Of a stretch of 22,961 bases of DNA, positions 10,068 through 18,265 are shown piece after piece. Each line of letters opens with the position of its first letter. Positions within the stretch are counted from its first letter, which is position 1. The translations under genes were made by a program, and so were the position numbers. The stretch lies in NCBI GenBank assembly GCA_002418885.1, contig DIEZ01000051.1, positions 25,172-48,132 of the forward strand. Direction: 5' to 3'. The stretch comes from Syntrophaceae bacterium UBA5761. GTDB lineage: Bacteria; Desulfobacterota; Syntrophia; Syntrophales; UBA4778. The notes below the pieces were generated by a model. That model was not told the origin of the DNA. It made no database searches and worked only from the letters and a program-made list of their open reading frames with translations.

Positions 10068-11509
10068 GCGCTCTGAAGAACAGGGATGACGGGATGGAGC
10101 GAAGGTTTGTTCTGTGCAGTGATGGCGGTGGGCCGCGGGAGTCCTGCGGCGTTTTCGGGGTTTACGGCCACGAGGAGGCGGCCAAACTCGTCTATTTCGG
10201 CCTCTATGCCCTTCAGCACCGGGGGCAGGAAAGCGCCGGGATCGTCTCTTCCACCGGGAAGGCCGTGTACGAGCACAAGCAGATGGGGCTCGTGACGGAA
10301 GTCTTCAACGAGGACATTCTGAACAGGTTGACCGGCAGGATGGCCATGGGCCACGTCCGGTATTCCACCACCGGCTCCTCGGTCCTGAAGAACGCCCAGC
10401 CTTTCGTCGTTCACCATTCGGGGAAGACGATCGCGATCGGACACAACGGCAACCTCGTCAACTCCCAGAGGTTGCGGCGCGAACTGGAGGAAGAGGGCTC
10501 CATATTCCAGACGACGATGGACAGCGAGATCATCGTCCACCTGATCGCGCGTAACCTCCGGCATGGGATGGAAGAGGCCGTCGTAAGAGCCATGGCGCAG
10601 ATAAAGGGGGCCTATTCCTGCGTCCTGATGACGGAGGGTGAGATCATCGCCATCCGCGACCCGAACGGCTGGCGGCCCCTGTGCCTGGGAAGGCTCGATG
10701 ACGCCTATGTCGTCGCCTCCGAGACCTGCGCCCTCGACCTGATTGACGCGGAATACGTAAGAGACGTCGAACCGGGGGAAATCGTCGTCATCGACGAGAA
10801 GGGTCTTAAGTCTCTCAAGCCCTTCCCCAAGGTAAGGAGAAGCTTCTGCATCTTCGAATTCATCTACTTTGCGAGGCCGGACAGCGACATCTTCGGTCGG
10901 AACGTTTATGCCGTCCGGAAGCGGCTCGGGAAGTCCCTGGCCAAGGAATATCCCCTCGAGGCCGACTTTGCGATGCCGCTTCCCGACTCGGGAAATTATG
11001 CGGCCATCGGATACAGTCAGGCTTCTGGTATCCCGCTTGAGATGGGCATGATCCGCAATCATTACGTCGGCAGGACATTCATCGCACCTTCCCAGTCCAT
11101 GCGGGATTTCGGGGTACGGGTCAAGCTCAACCCCGTGAGGGGCCTCTTCAAGGACAAGCGCGTGGTGATCGTGGAAGACTCGATCATCAGGGGAACCACG
11201 TGCAGGATGCGAATCAAAGCCCTGCGGAAGACGGGCGTCGGTGAGGTCCACATGATGGTGAGTTGCCCGCCCCATAGGTATCCTTGCTATTACGGGATAG
11301 ATTTTTCGACCAAGGGTGAACTGATCGCCTGCGGGCATTCCGTTGAGGAGATAAGGAACTACATCGGCGTCGACAGCCTGTGCTATCTCAGCATGGAGGG
11401 TATGGTCGAGGCGACGGGCATCCCGGCGGAAGATTTCTGCCTCGCCTGCTTTGACGGCAAGTACCCGGTTCCCCCCGAGGATGACTTCTCGAAAAAGTGC
11501 CTGGAGTAA
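10064..11509 (+). CDS. purF: Amidophosphoribosyltransferase (Fe-S type)
   Basis: This 481-residue enzyme makes phosphoribosylamine from PRPP and glutamine, the first step of purine synthesis. ATG 10064 overlaps the carB stop in an ATGA; a GTG at 10055 would add three residues. A 27-residue propeptide precedes the class II nucleophile, Cys28 in [12 protein letters not shown]. The PRPP-binding motif is [13 protein letters not shown]. Cys262, Cys408, Cys459 and Cys462 ([28 protein letters not shown]) match by eye the four [4Fe-4S] ligands of the Bacillus-type enzyme. The protein should therefore be processed, cluster-bearing and oxygen-sensitive, which fits an anaerobe. It lies 13 bp upstream of the NifA-like regulator gene, in the same likely transcript. 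Confidence 0.96.
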   Translation: MSALKNRDDGMERRFVLCSDGGGPRESCGVFGVYGHEEAAKLVYFGLYALQHRGQESAGIVSSTGKAVYEHKQMGLVTEVFNEDILNRLTGRMAMGHVRYSTTGSSVLKNAQPFVVHHSGKTIAIGHNGNLVNSQRLRRELEEEGSIFQTTMDSEIIVHLIARNLRHGMEEAVVRAMAQIKGAYSCVLMTEGEIIAIRDPNGWRPLCLGRLDDAYVVASETCALDLIDAEYVRDVEPGEIVVIDEKGLKSLKPFPKVRRSFCIFEFIYFARPDSDIFGRNVYAVRKRLGKSLAKEYPLEADFAMPLPDSGNYAAIGYSQASGIPLEMGMIRNHYVGRTFIAPSQSMRDFGVRVKLNPVRGLFKDKRVVIVEDSIIRGTTCRMRIKALRKTGVGEVHMMVSCPPHRYPCYYGIDFSTKGELIACGHSVEEIRNYIGVDSLCYLSMEGMVEATGIPAEDFCLACFDGKYPVPPEDDFSKKCLE

Positions 11510-11522
11510 TGAGGTATCGCTC

Positions 11523-13055
11523 ATGCCGCCGACGAACATAGAAGAACTCCGACTACTATTTGCCGTCAGCCGGGCTCTCGGTGAGGGCAGCGACCTGAAG
11601 ACGACGCTCTACATGGTCCTGGATATTCTCTCCACGTCTTTGGGGATGATACGGGGAACCGTTACGATCCTGAACCCGCTGAGGGACGAGATCTCCATCG
11701 AGGTCGCCCATGGCCTTTCGAAGAGCGCGATTGAGCGGGGCAAGTACAAGGTAGGAGAAGGTGTGACGGGGAAGGTTATCGAGACGGGGACCCCTTTTAG
11801 CGTGCCGAAGATAAGCAAGGAGCCTCTCTTCTTGAACCGGACGGCAACGAGGAGGAGGTCGGAAACCGAAAAAGAGCTCTCCTTCATCTGTGTCCCCATC
11901 AAAAAGGGGACCCAGGTCGTCGGTGCGTTGAGCGTGGACCGTCCCTATGACGAGTCCTATTCGCTGGAAGAGGGGGAGGGGCTTCTGTCGATCGTCGCCG
12001 CCATGATCGCCCAGCATGTCATCAACCTGGAGACCGTCTATTTTGAGCAGGAGCAGCTTCGGCAGGAGAACCAGCGGCTGCGGGAAGAGCTTACGCGAAA
12101 GTACCGCATCACGAACATCATCGGGAACAGCAACAAGATGAAAGACGTCTTCCAGATGATTTCCCAGGTCTCGCGGAGCAACGCCACCGTGCTGATCCGC
12201 GGGGAAAGCGGCACAGGCAAGGAACTCGTGGCGAGCGCCATCCATTATGCGGGCGTCCGGGCGAAGAATCCCTTCGTCAAGGTGAATTGCGCGGCCATAC
12301 CCGCAAACCTCATCGAAAGCGAGATGTTCGGCCACGAGAGGGGTGCCTTCACCGGAGCCATCCGCCAGAAAGTCGGAAAATTCGAGATGGCCGACAGGGG
12401 GACCATCTTTCTCGATGAGATAGGGGCCGTCAGCATGGAGGTGCAGGCCAAGCTGCTCAGGGTCATCCAGGAAAAGGAGTTCGAGCGCGTCGGCGGGACG
12501 AAGACGATAAAGTCCGACGTCCGTATAATAGCCGCGACCAACAAGAATCTCGAGGAGGCCGTCGAGAAGGGCGAGTTTCGCGAAGACCTCTACTACCGGC
12601 TGAACGTCTTCCCGATCTACCTTCCTCCCCTCAGGGAAAGGAGGACCGACATCCTCCTGCTGGCGGATTACTTTCTGGAGAAGTATGCAGCGGAGAACAG
12701 GAAAGACATAGGCAGTTTCTCTAAGACAACCGTCGACATGCTGATGAACTACCACTGGCCGGGTAACGTCCGTGAACTCGAGAACTGCATCGAACGTGCT
12801 GTCCTGCTGTGCGAGGAGGGCGTGATCCAGGGCTACCATCTGCCTCCTTCGATCCAGGCGGTCAAGGAAACGGACCTCTCACCCGGGACGTCTCTGGAGG
12901 ATGCCGTGGAGAACATAGAGCGAGACCGGATGGTCGATGCCCTGAAGAGTACCCGCGGCAACATGGCCAAGGCAGCCAAGATCGTCGGGCTCACGGAAAG
13001 AAGGTTCGCCTACAGGGCCAAGAAGTACGGGATCGATTTCCGCTGGTACAGGTAG
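11523..13055 (+). CDS. nifA: NifA-like sigma-54-dependent transcriptional activator (GAF-AAA+-Fis)
   Basis: This 510-residue enhancer-binding protein starts at ATG 11523 with a GAGG motif upstream. A GAF sensor domain covers about residues 15-170, followed by a coiled-coil-like stretch (EQEQLRQENQRLREEL). The AAA+ domain spans about 195-430, with Walker A GESGTGKE (227-234), the sigma-54 contact loop GAFTGA (274-279), Walker B TIFLDEI and the arginine segment FREDLYYRLNVFP. The C-terminal Fis-type helix-turn-helix is at 466-505. The GAF-AAA-Fis order and close similarity in style to NifA support that name, but no nif genes are in the window, and the role could be general ammonium control. It precedes a -24/-12 promoter and an Amt-PII cluster, which are plausible targets. 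The clustered cysteines of oxygen-sensitive NifA are not evident. Confidence 0.85.
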   Translation: MPPTNIEELRLLFAVSRALGEGSDLKTTLYMVLDILSTSLGMIRGTVTILNPLRDEISIEVAHGLSKSAIERGKYKVGEGVTGKVIETGTPFSVPKISKEPLFLNRTATRRRSETEKELSFICVPIKKGTQVVGALSVDRPYDESYSLEEGEGLLSIVAAMIAQHVINLETVYFEQEQLRQENQRLREELTRKYRITNIIGNSNKMKDVFQMISQVSRSNATVLIRGESGTGKELVASAIHYAGVRAKNPFVKVNCAAIPANLIESEMFGHERGAFTGAIRQKVGKFEMADRGTIFLDEIGAVSMEVQAKLLRVIQEKEFERVGGTKTIKSDVRIIAATNKNLEEAVEKGEFREDLYYRLNVFPIYLPPLRERRTDILLLADYFLEKYAAENRKDIGSFSKTTVDMLMNYHWPGNVRELENCIERAVLLCEEGVIQGYHLPPSIQAVKETDLSPGTSLEDAVENIERDRMVDALKSTRGNMAKAAKIVGLTERRFAYRAKKYGIDFRWYR

Positions 13056-13393
13056 GGCAGGCGCCGGAGGCCTCAGGTTCGGTTCGAAGGAAGGATGCAG
13101 CCAAATCATCTTGGCGTGTGTATCCCATCTATGATGACATTAATGTGGTTTATTTATTCTAATACAACATTATTGTAATATATAACTCTTCGTTTTCCCG
13201 CCTGTCTCAACAATCTTCAATAAAATCAAATCGTTATATGCCACATCCTTCTTGGCATCGCAATTGCTCTTCCTTGAGAGTAACGGTACCGTAGATTCAC
13301 CTTGTGTAGTGTGTAGAAGAATTTTGATCAGGGGTAACTTGCATAATCCTACACCATCAATTTTTCATAGGGAAAATATGGAGGAGGTACTAT
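13056..13393 (+). other. Gene-free leader region between the NifA-like gene and the ammonium cluster
   Basis: These 338 bases carry no supported gene. The first 60 or so are GC-rich read-out of the upstream gene. The stretch at about 13130-13240 is AT-rich and includes a small inverted repeat, TACAA-CATTA-TTGTA (13163-13177), which could be a protein site but is too short to assign. The -24/-12 promoter lies at 13253-13268. A GGAGGAGG ribosome site at about 13379-13386 serves the next gene. I saw no TGT-N10-ACA NifA enhancer upstream of the promoter. Confidence 0.6.
13253..13268 (+). promoter_or_regulatory. Sigma-54 (-24/-12) promoter for the outer-membrane protein-amt-PII cluster
   Basis: The 16-base site TGGCATCGCAATTGCT fits the sigma-54 consensus TGGCAC-R-N4-TTGCW. 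Only the sixth and seventh bases differ, and the GG/GC doublets have the correct spacing. It lies about 125 bases upstream of the outer-membrane protein start and directly downstream of a gene for a sigma-54 activator. Transcription would begin near 13279, giving a leader of about 115 bases. The match is seen; regulation by the neighbouring activator is inferred. Confidence 0.7.
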
Positions 13394-14248
13394 ATGAAAA
13401 CATCCTCGAGCAACAAGACATTGTGGATTATCGGTTTTCTCGTCTCATGTATGTTGGCCGTCTACGCCGCGCCGCTTCACGCCGAAGAGGACAAGCCGAC
13501 CGGCGATGCGACGGTTGCCGTTCTGAGCAAGTACGTCTGGAGAGGACAGGAACTCAGCCGGAACAGCGTCGTCGTTCAGCCCTCCGCGACTGTCGGCTAC
13601 AAAGGATTCTCGGTCAATGTATGGGGTAATCTGGATACGGCGCCTTATTACAGCGGGACAGGTGACATAAGTTACAGCAACAACTGGACCGAAACAGATG
13701 TTACCCTGTCTTATTCGAAAACCATAGGGCTATTCAACCTGGGCGCAGGGTATATCTATTACGGACTTTCGGCGCCCAACAAGGACGCGTTAGACCCGCC
13801 GGATTCACAGGAAATTTTTGCCTCTGTGGGCCTGAACACGATCCTCTCGCCGACCTTAACAGCCTACAGAGAAATCTCTTATTACCACCAATGGTATTTT
13901 CTGCTGGGGGTCTCACACACGTTCGAACTGAACAAGATGGTTTCGTTGAAACTTGCGGCGTCGGCAAGCTATCTGCTGAGCACCGACGAGACCACCTATC
14001 CGGAGTATAACGACAACGCCCTGCCGACCGGCGACAAATTCAGCAATTTTCACGACGGAACCCTTACCGTCAGCCTGCCCGTCAAGGTGTCGTCGCACAT
14101 CACGCTGACGCCGATGTTCTCATTTGTCTTCCCGCTCTCGGGCGACGCAAAGGATGAAATGAAGGGTCGAGGGATGAGCGGAGAGATACCGTCGGACCGC
14201 AGCAGCACTTTTGCTTACGGCGGGCTGAGCGCAAGCTTCACCTTTTAG
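13394..14248 (+). CDS. Gcw_chp/TorF-family outer-membrane beta-barrel protein
   Basis: This 284-residue secreted protein has a clear signal peptide: a basic start, a hydrophobic core WIIGFLVSCMLAVYAA, and likely cleavage after PLHA at residue 30. The mature part begins with a YVWRGQELSRNSVVVQPSATVGY segment typical of the Gcw_chp/TIGR02001 (TorF-like) family. It alternates polar and hydrophobic residues in strands and ends in SASFTF, with a C-terminal phenylalanine as in outer-membrane barrels. A strong GGAGGAGG precedes ATG 13394. It is first in the cluster controlled by the -24/-12 promoter, with amt and a PII gene downstream. I infer a role in letting ammonium or small nitrogen compounds across the outer membrane. 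The substrate is unknown and the family is not well characterised. Confidence 0.82.
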   Translation: MKTSSSNKTLWIIGFLVSCMLAVYAAPLHAEEDKPTGDATVAVLSKYVWRGQELSRNSVVVQPSATVGYKGFSVNVWGNLDTAPYYSGTGDISYSNNWTETDVTLSYSKTIGLFNLGAGYIYYGLSAPNKDALDPPDSQEIFASVGLNTILSPTLTAYREISYYHQWYFLLGVSHTFELNKMVSLKLAASASYLLSTDETTYPEYNDNALPTGDKFSNFHDGTLTVSLPVKVSSHITLTPMFSFVFPLSGDAKDEMKGRGMSGEIPSDRSSTFAYGGLSASFTF

Positions 14249-14318
14249 CGCATAACGGGTGATGATTATGACTCAACCGGAAACAGTCCGTTCGCTTGAA
14301 AACAGGAGGCATACTATT

Positions 14319-15800
14319 ATGAAGAAATTGACCGGAATATTTCTCGTCTTATGGATTGGCATGATAGGGTTCTTTTGTATCTCGAATACGATAGCCCTCG
14401 CGGAAGAAGCGGCTCAAGGCCAGACAACCGCAGTCGGATCATCCGCTCCGGCGGTGCCGGAAAAAGCCGTTACACAGAAAGCGCTGGACGACGTGAAGAG
14501 TTCCCTTCAGGTGGGAATGGACACTGCATGGGTGCTATTTACCGCCTTCCTCGTCTTTTTCATGAACCTTGGATTTGGCATGGTGGAATCGGGGTTGTGC
14601 CGCGCCAAGAACACGGTCAATATCCTGGCGAAGAACTTCATTGTCTTCGCGATTTCCTCCGTCGCCTTCTGGGTGATCGGATGGGGGCTCATGTTCGGAA
14701 ACGGCAGCCCCTTTGTGGGGCATGAGGGCCTTTTCTTTGTGAGCGGGGCGGACAACAGCCCGGCCACAGGCGATGCTTACAAGGGCGTCTATTCGGCAAT
14801 CAACTGGACCGGTGTGCCGCTGTGGGCGAAGTTTTTCTTCCAGCTCGTATTTGCGGGAACCGCGGCGACCATCGTCTCGGGGGCCGTGGCGGAGAGGGTC
14901 AAATTCCGTTCCTTTATCTTTTTCTCCTTCGTGCTGGTGGGGATCCTGTACCCAATCACCGGCCACTGGATCTGGGGCGGCGGATTTCTTTCGGCCCTGG
15001 GAATGTTTGACTTCGCAGGCTCCACGGTCGTTCACTCCGTCGGCGGCTGGGCGGCCCTCGCAGGCGTGCTGCTCCTGGGGTCCCGTATCGGCAAATACCG
15101 CGCCGACGGCTCCGTCAACCCGATCTTCGGTCATAACATGTCCACGACCACCCTCGGCGGTTTTGTCCTGTGGTTCGGGTGGTTCGGATTCAACCCCGGC
15201 TCCACCATGGGCGTGGGCGACGGCAGCGCCATAGCGCATATCGCGGTTACCACGAACACCGCCGCCGCGACGGCGCTCCTCAGCTCGACCGTCACGTCAT
15301 GGATCCTGCAGAAGAAACCGGATCTCTCAATGATGATCAACGGCGCGCTGGCGGGGCTCGTGGCCATCACCGCTCCCTGCGCCTTCGTGAGTGTCGGCTC
15401 AGCGGCGATCATCGGTCTGGTTGCCGGTATTCTCGTGGTTCTGGCAGTCATGATGTTCGACCGGATCAAGATCGACGACCCTGTGGGTGCCCTTTCCGTT
15501 CACCTGGTTAACGGCATCTGGGGAACACTGGCGGTAGGTCTGTTCGCCGTGGACAAGATCACGGGAACGGCCACGGGGAGCGGCCTTTTCTACGGCGGCG
15601 GCTTCAAACTGCTCGGTGCCCAGGCTACAGGTGTCGCGGCCGCCGGGGCCTTTACGTTCATCGCGTCGCTTGCATTCTGGTATGTCATTAAACTGGTAGC
15701 GGGTTTAAGGGTGCCGCGGGAGGAAGAGATCGCCGGATTGGACCTCGGCGAACACGGTACAAAGGCCTATCCCGACTTCCAGGGATTCCTGACGAAATAA
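14319..15800 (+). CDS. amt: Ammonium transporter (Amt/Mep/Rh family)
   Basis: This 493-residue inner-membrane ammonium channel has a predicted signal peptide (MKKLTGIFLVLWIGMIGFF, then ALA-EE) and about eleven further hydrophobic segments. The family landmarks are FFMNLGFGMVESGL near the first channel helix, MFDFAGSTVVHSVGGWAAL with the first pore histidine, and GALSVHLVNGIWG with the second. The cytoplasmic tail EEEIAGLDLGEHGTKAY is the region that interacts with PII in known Amt proteins. I chose ATG 14319 because AGGAGG lies ten bases upstream; an in-frame ATG at 14259 would put twenty polar residues ahead of the signal peptide. The PII gene follows after 45 bp. Ammonium uptake under nitrogen limitation, gated by the PII partner, is the expected role. 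Confidence 0.95.
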   Translation: MKKLTGIFLVLWIGMIGFFCISNTIALAEEAAQGQTTAVGSSAPAVPEKAVTQKALDDVKSSLQVGMDTAWVLFTAFLVFFMNLGFGMVESGLCRAKNTVNILAKNFIVFAISSVAFWVIGWGLMFGNGSPFVGHEGLFFVSGADNSPATGDAYKGVYSAINWTGVPLWAKFFFQLVFAGTAATIVSGAVAERVKFRSFIFFSFVLVGILYPITGHWIWGGGFLSALGMFDFAGSTVVHSVGGWAALAGVLLLGSRIGKYRADGSVNPIFGHNMSTTTLGGFVLWFGWFGFNPGSTMGVGDGSAIAHIAVTTNTAAATALLSSTVTSWILQKKPDLSMMINGALAGLVAITAPCAFVSVGSAAIIGLVAGILVVLAVMMFDRIKIDDPVGALSVHLVNGIWGTLAVGLFAVDKITGTATGSGLFYGGGFKLLGAQATGVAAAGAFTFIASLAFWYVIKLVAGLRVPREEEIAGLDLGEHGTKAYPDFQGFLTK

Positions 15801-15845
15801 TATCTGCGGCGTAAAGCCTAAATTTCTGAAAGAGGAGAATGGATT

Positions 15846-16187
15846 ATGAAACTGATTATCGCAATTGTGCAGCCGGAAAAACTGACGGACGTCAAACAGG
15901 CGCTTTCCGAAGCCAATGTGGGGAAAATGACCGTCTCAAACGTGATCGGCTGCGGATCCCAGGGCGGGTATACCGAATCCTACCGCGGCGCCTTCACGGA
16001 AGTCAATCTGCTGGACAAGGTGCGCTTCGAAATAGCCGTGAATGATGATTTTGTCAAACCCACTGTTGACGCAATCATCAAGGGAGCGCGTACCGGTAAT
16101 ATTGGTGACGGGAAAATATTCATTGTCCCCCTGGAAGAATGTATTCGGGTACGCACGGGTGAAACGGGTAAAGTGGCGATCGGCTGA
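15846..16187 (+). CDS. glnK: PII signal-transduction protein (GlnB/GlnK family) lacking Tyr51
   Basis: This 113-residue protein is a full-length PII trimer subunit. A GAGGAG site precedes ATG 15846. Residues for ATP/2-oxoglutarate binding look conserved: Gln39, Lys58, Lys90, Arg101 and Arg103. The T-loop is unusual. Where most proteobacterial PII proteins read YRGAEY with the uridylylated tyrosine at 51, this one reads Y46-R-G-A-F-T51, so the modification site is threonine. The usual GRQKG just before is GSQGG. Known Amt-linked PII proteins plug the channel through the T-loop, which fits its position directly after amt. I infer control by effector binding rather than by uridylylation. Either glnB or glnK is possible; I use glnK for the amt linkage. 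Confidence 0.93.
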   Translation: MKLIIAIVQPEKLTDVKQALSEANVGKMTVSNVIGCGSQGGYTESYRGAFTEVNLLDKVRFEIAVNDDFVKPTVDAIIKGARTGNIGDGKIFIVPLEECIRVRTGETGKVAIG

Positions 16188-16229
16188 CCTGTCATTATTT
16201 TCACTGCCTGCAACGTTGTTATCACAAAC

Positions 16230-16271
16230 GCTCTCTGCCCCCAAAAAGTACAACTTTGGGGGGCAGAGAGC
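16230..16271 (+). terminator. Strong hairpin after the PII gene, possible terminator
   Basis: The arms GCTCTCTGCCCCCAAA and TTTGGGGGGCAGAGAGC pair over about 16 bp with one extra G, closing a loop of nine bases. The hairpin sits 43 bp after the PII stop. No T-run follows on the plus strand, so it may act as a partly effective terminator or as a 3'-end RNA stabiliser. Confidence 0.6.
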
Positions 16272-16710
16272 CGGATCTTCATTCTCGAATCTCCCTGACT
16301 TAACCAATATCCGCACCGGCGAGAGCTGAACGATGGTCAGGGTGATCATCCGGACGATGTCGTAGGAAGTTATCAAACATGACACGAAAGCCAACAGACA
16401 CTGAAGCGGAGCGGGCCCGGCAAAGTGCAAGGTGCCTCAGATTCGACATCTCCTCTTTTTAGAGGCACTCGATTCAAAAGTGCTCGAAGCGGAAGTGAAA
16501 TTTTTACAAAAGATTTCCCGCGCTGTCGTAACAGCCATTATCGTGAACGGGAATAAGAGGGAATAAGAGGGGACGCCATTTACACGTTCACATTATGAAG
16601 AGAAAGGCATGATAAGTATAATTCATGTCAAGGCAAGCCAGAAGAGGGGTGCGCGCTTGACGACTCCCTAAATATAAAGATGTAAAGGGTGTCCTCATTT
16701 TCCTTATGCA
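16272..16710. other. Gene-free spacer between the ammonium cluster and the broken regulator copy
   Basis: I see no supported gene, RNA or attachment site in these 439 bases. Minor structure includes a tandem pair of the 11-mer GGGAATAAGAG near 16549-16570, followed by GGGGACGCCATTTACACG. A small CCTCT-TTTT-AGAGG hairpin lies near 16452-16465. These may be remnants of lost genes or mobile DNA, but nothing here identifies them. Confidence 0.45.
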
Positions 16711-16916
16711 GGAAAAGGAGGACCGACATCCTTCTGTCGGTGGACTATTTCCTGGAGAAGTATGCCGTGGAGAACATAGAGCGAGACCGGATGGTCGATG
16801 CCCTGAAGAGTACCCGCGGCAACATGGCCAAGGCAGCCAAGATCGTCGGGCTCACGGAAAGAAGGTTCGCCTACAGGGCCAGGAAGTACGGGATCGATTT
16901 CCGCTGGTACAGGTAG
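16711..16916 (+). pseudogene. Truncated, internally deleted copy of the NifA-like regulator 3' end
   Basis: This fragment repeats the end of the gene at 11523-13055 but lacks its first 370 or so codons. It also has an in-frame internal deletion of 72 codons. The left part (16711-16761) corresponds to the segment coding RRTDILLLADYFLEKY and differs at roughly one base in seven or eight. From 16762 to the stop, 155 bases match 12901-13055 with a single A-to-G change (a Lys to Arg codon). The join falls on a shared ATGC. Similarity continues about 20 bases past the stop. The remaining frame (GTG 16689 to 16916, 75 codons) would encode little more than the Fis-type helix-turn-helix. Expression is possible but I see no good promoter, so I treat it as a relic. 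Confidence 0.8.
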
Positions 16917-17032
16917 GTCGAGCGCCGGAGGTCAGGCATCAGGGACAATGGTGTCGGCATCCCCGCCGATGCGGTATCGATACCGACGGATACGAATAGT
17001 GCCATGCAGAGATTTCCTTCCGCGGTTTCGTG

Positions 17033-18265
17033 TCATCCGTCCAGGGGACTCTTGACCCCCAGACGGTTCCTTGTGGCCACATGGGTGTATATCATCGTGG
17101 TCTGGACGTTGCTGTGGCCGAGCAGTTCCTGGATCGTCCGGATGTCGTAACCCTTCTCCAGCAGGTGGGTGGCAAAACTGTGTCTTAGGGTATGCACCGT
17201 AACCCGCTTTGAGAGCCCAGCCTTTTCGGCAGCAGCCTTAACCGCCTTTTGGAGCGTGTTGAGGTGAACGTGATGGCGGCGTATTACCCTCGCGCGCGGA
17301 TCAACGGAAAGGTCCCTTGAAGGGAACACCCAGTACCAGACCCACTCCTTGCCGGCGTTGGGGTATTTCCTCGAGAGGGCGTCCGGAAGAACGACACCGT
17401 CAACCCCGCTCGATACATCCTTCTCGTGTAGGTCCCTGACATGCTCCAAGTGTTCCCGCAGCTTTTCCTTGATGCTTTCGGGGAGCACCGTCATCCTGTC
17501 TTTGTCTCCCTTTCCTGCCCTCACCGTAAGATAGCCCTGTTCGAAATCGATGTCCTTTATCCTTAGCCTGATGCACTCACTCACCCTCAGTCCGCACCCG
17601 TAAGCAAGCTCTGCCATGAGCCTGACTGTGCCTTCCATCTGGTCAAGGAGCCTCAGCACCTCCTGCTTTGTGAGCACTACCGGCAGTCTTCTCCGCCTCT
17701 TGACGCGAACGGCTTCACTGAGGTCATGAATCTCTTTATTGACTACATTGCGGTAGAAAAAGAGTATGGCGTTGAATGCCTGGTGTTGTGTTGCCGCCGA
17801 AACCTTCCGCTCCACGGCCAGGTGGGAAAGGTAGTCACTGACATGGGAACTTTCAAGCTCCGAAGGATGCGCGCCCTTAAGGAACCGATAGAAGTCCCGC
17901 ACCCAACCCAGATAGGTCTTCTCTGTACTTAGGGAGCGATGCTTCAGCCTCAGTATGCGAACCAATTCTTCTTCCAGTCTTTCCCATTCCTCGGCCGTCT
18001 CCTGAGTTGAAGGGGCGTCATCCGAGGAAGCCTTGCCGAGGAAGTAACGGTACAGGTCAATGGCCTCCTTTGCCTGCTTGACCTGCCAATCCTCATGACT
18101 CTTGCCCATCTCTTTGAGGAAATACTCAACCTGTTCCTTGGTGAAAATCTGACCCGCTTTTATCCCGCAGAAGTTCTGAAACCTTGATACCCAGTTGATA
18201 AAGTAGGGGAGTCTTTTCTCCGGCGCCAACTTTTTTCCCAGGAGGAACTCCTTGAAGGTCTGCAT
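17033..18265 (-). CDS. intI: Integron integrase IntI (tyrosine recombinase), N-terminally extended
   Basis: This 410-residue site-specific recombinase inserts and excises gene cassettes. The catalytic residues are Arg227 ([13 protein letters not shown]), a Lys in GKGDKDR (252-257), His358 and Arg361 ([12 protein letters not shown]), His384 (LLGHSN) and the nucleophile Tyr393 (MIYTHV). The integron-specific insert lies at about 293-316 ([20 protein letters not shown], then VFPS), which separates IntI from XerC/D. The core-binding domain is at about 95-185. Residues 1-80 are an extra region that looks like a partial second SAM-like domain; IntI1 has about 337 residues. AGGAGA lies five bases before the ATG. 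The gene points away from the cassette array with its 5' end nearest attI, the classic layout. No LexA box was seen upstream. All catalytic residues are present, so it is probably active. Confidence 0.95.
   Translation of the reverse strand: MQTFKEFLLGKKLAPEKRLPYFINWVSRFQNFCGIKAGQIFTKEQVEYFLKEMGKSHEDWQVKQAKEAIDLYRYFLGKASSDDAPSTQETAEEWERLEEELVRILRLKHRSLSTEKTYLGWVRDFYRFLKGAHPSELESSHVSDYLSHLAVERKVSAATQHQAFNAILFFYRNVVNKEIHDLSEAVRVKRRRRLPVVLTKQEVLRLLDQMEGTVRLMAELAYGCGLRVSECIRLRIKDIDFEQGYLTVRAGKGDKDRMTVLPESIKEKLREHLEHVRDLHEKDVSSGVDGVVLPDALSRKYPNAGKEWVWYWVFPSRDLSVDPRARVIRRHHVHLNTLQKAVKAAAEKAGLSKRVTVHTLRHSFATHLLEKGYDIRTIQELLGHSNVQTTMIYTHVATRNRLGVKSPLDG

Noticed and set aside
10022..11539. Long minus-strand open frame (about 505 codons) opposite purF
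   Set aside because: It is a mirror of the GC-rich purF gene. The plus strand has an unmistakable full-length enzyme with all catalytic residues, and the minus frame shows no recognisable family or ribosome site.
13056..13252. NifA enhancer TGT-N10-ACA upstream of the -24/-12 promoter
   Set aside because: Each TGT in this stretch was checked and none is followed by ACA at the required distance.
16230..16271. The hairpin after the PII gene as an attC site
   Set aside because: It lacks core sites at either end, has an almost perfect stem with an oligo-C/G block, and lies on the far side of intI from the cassette array.
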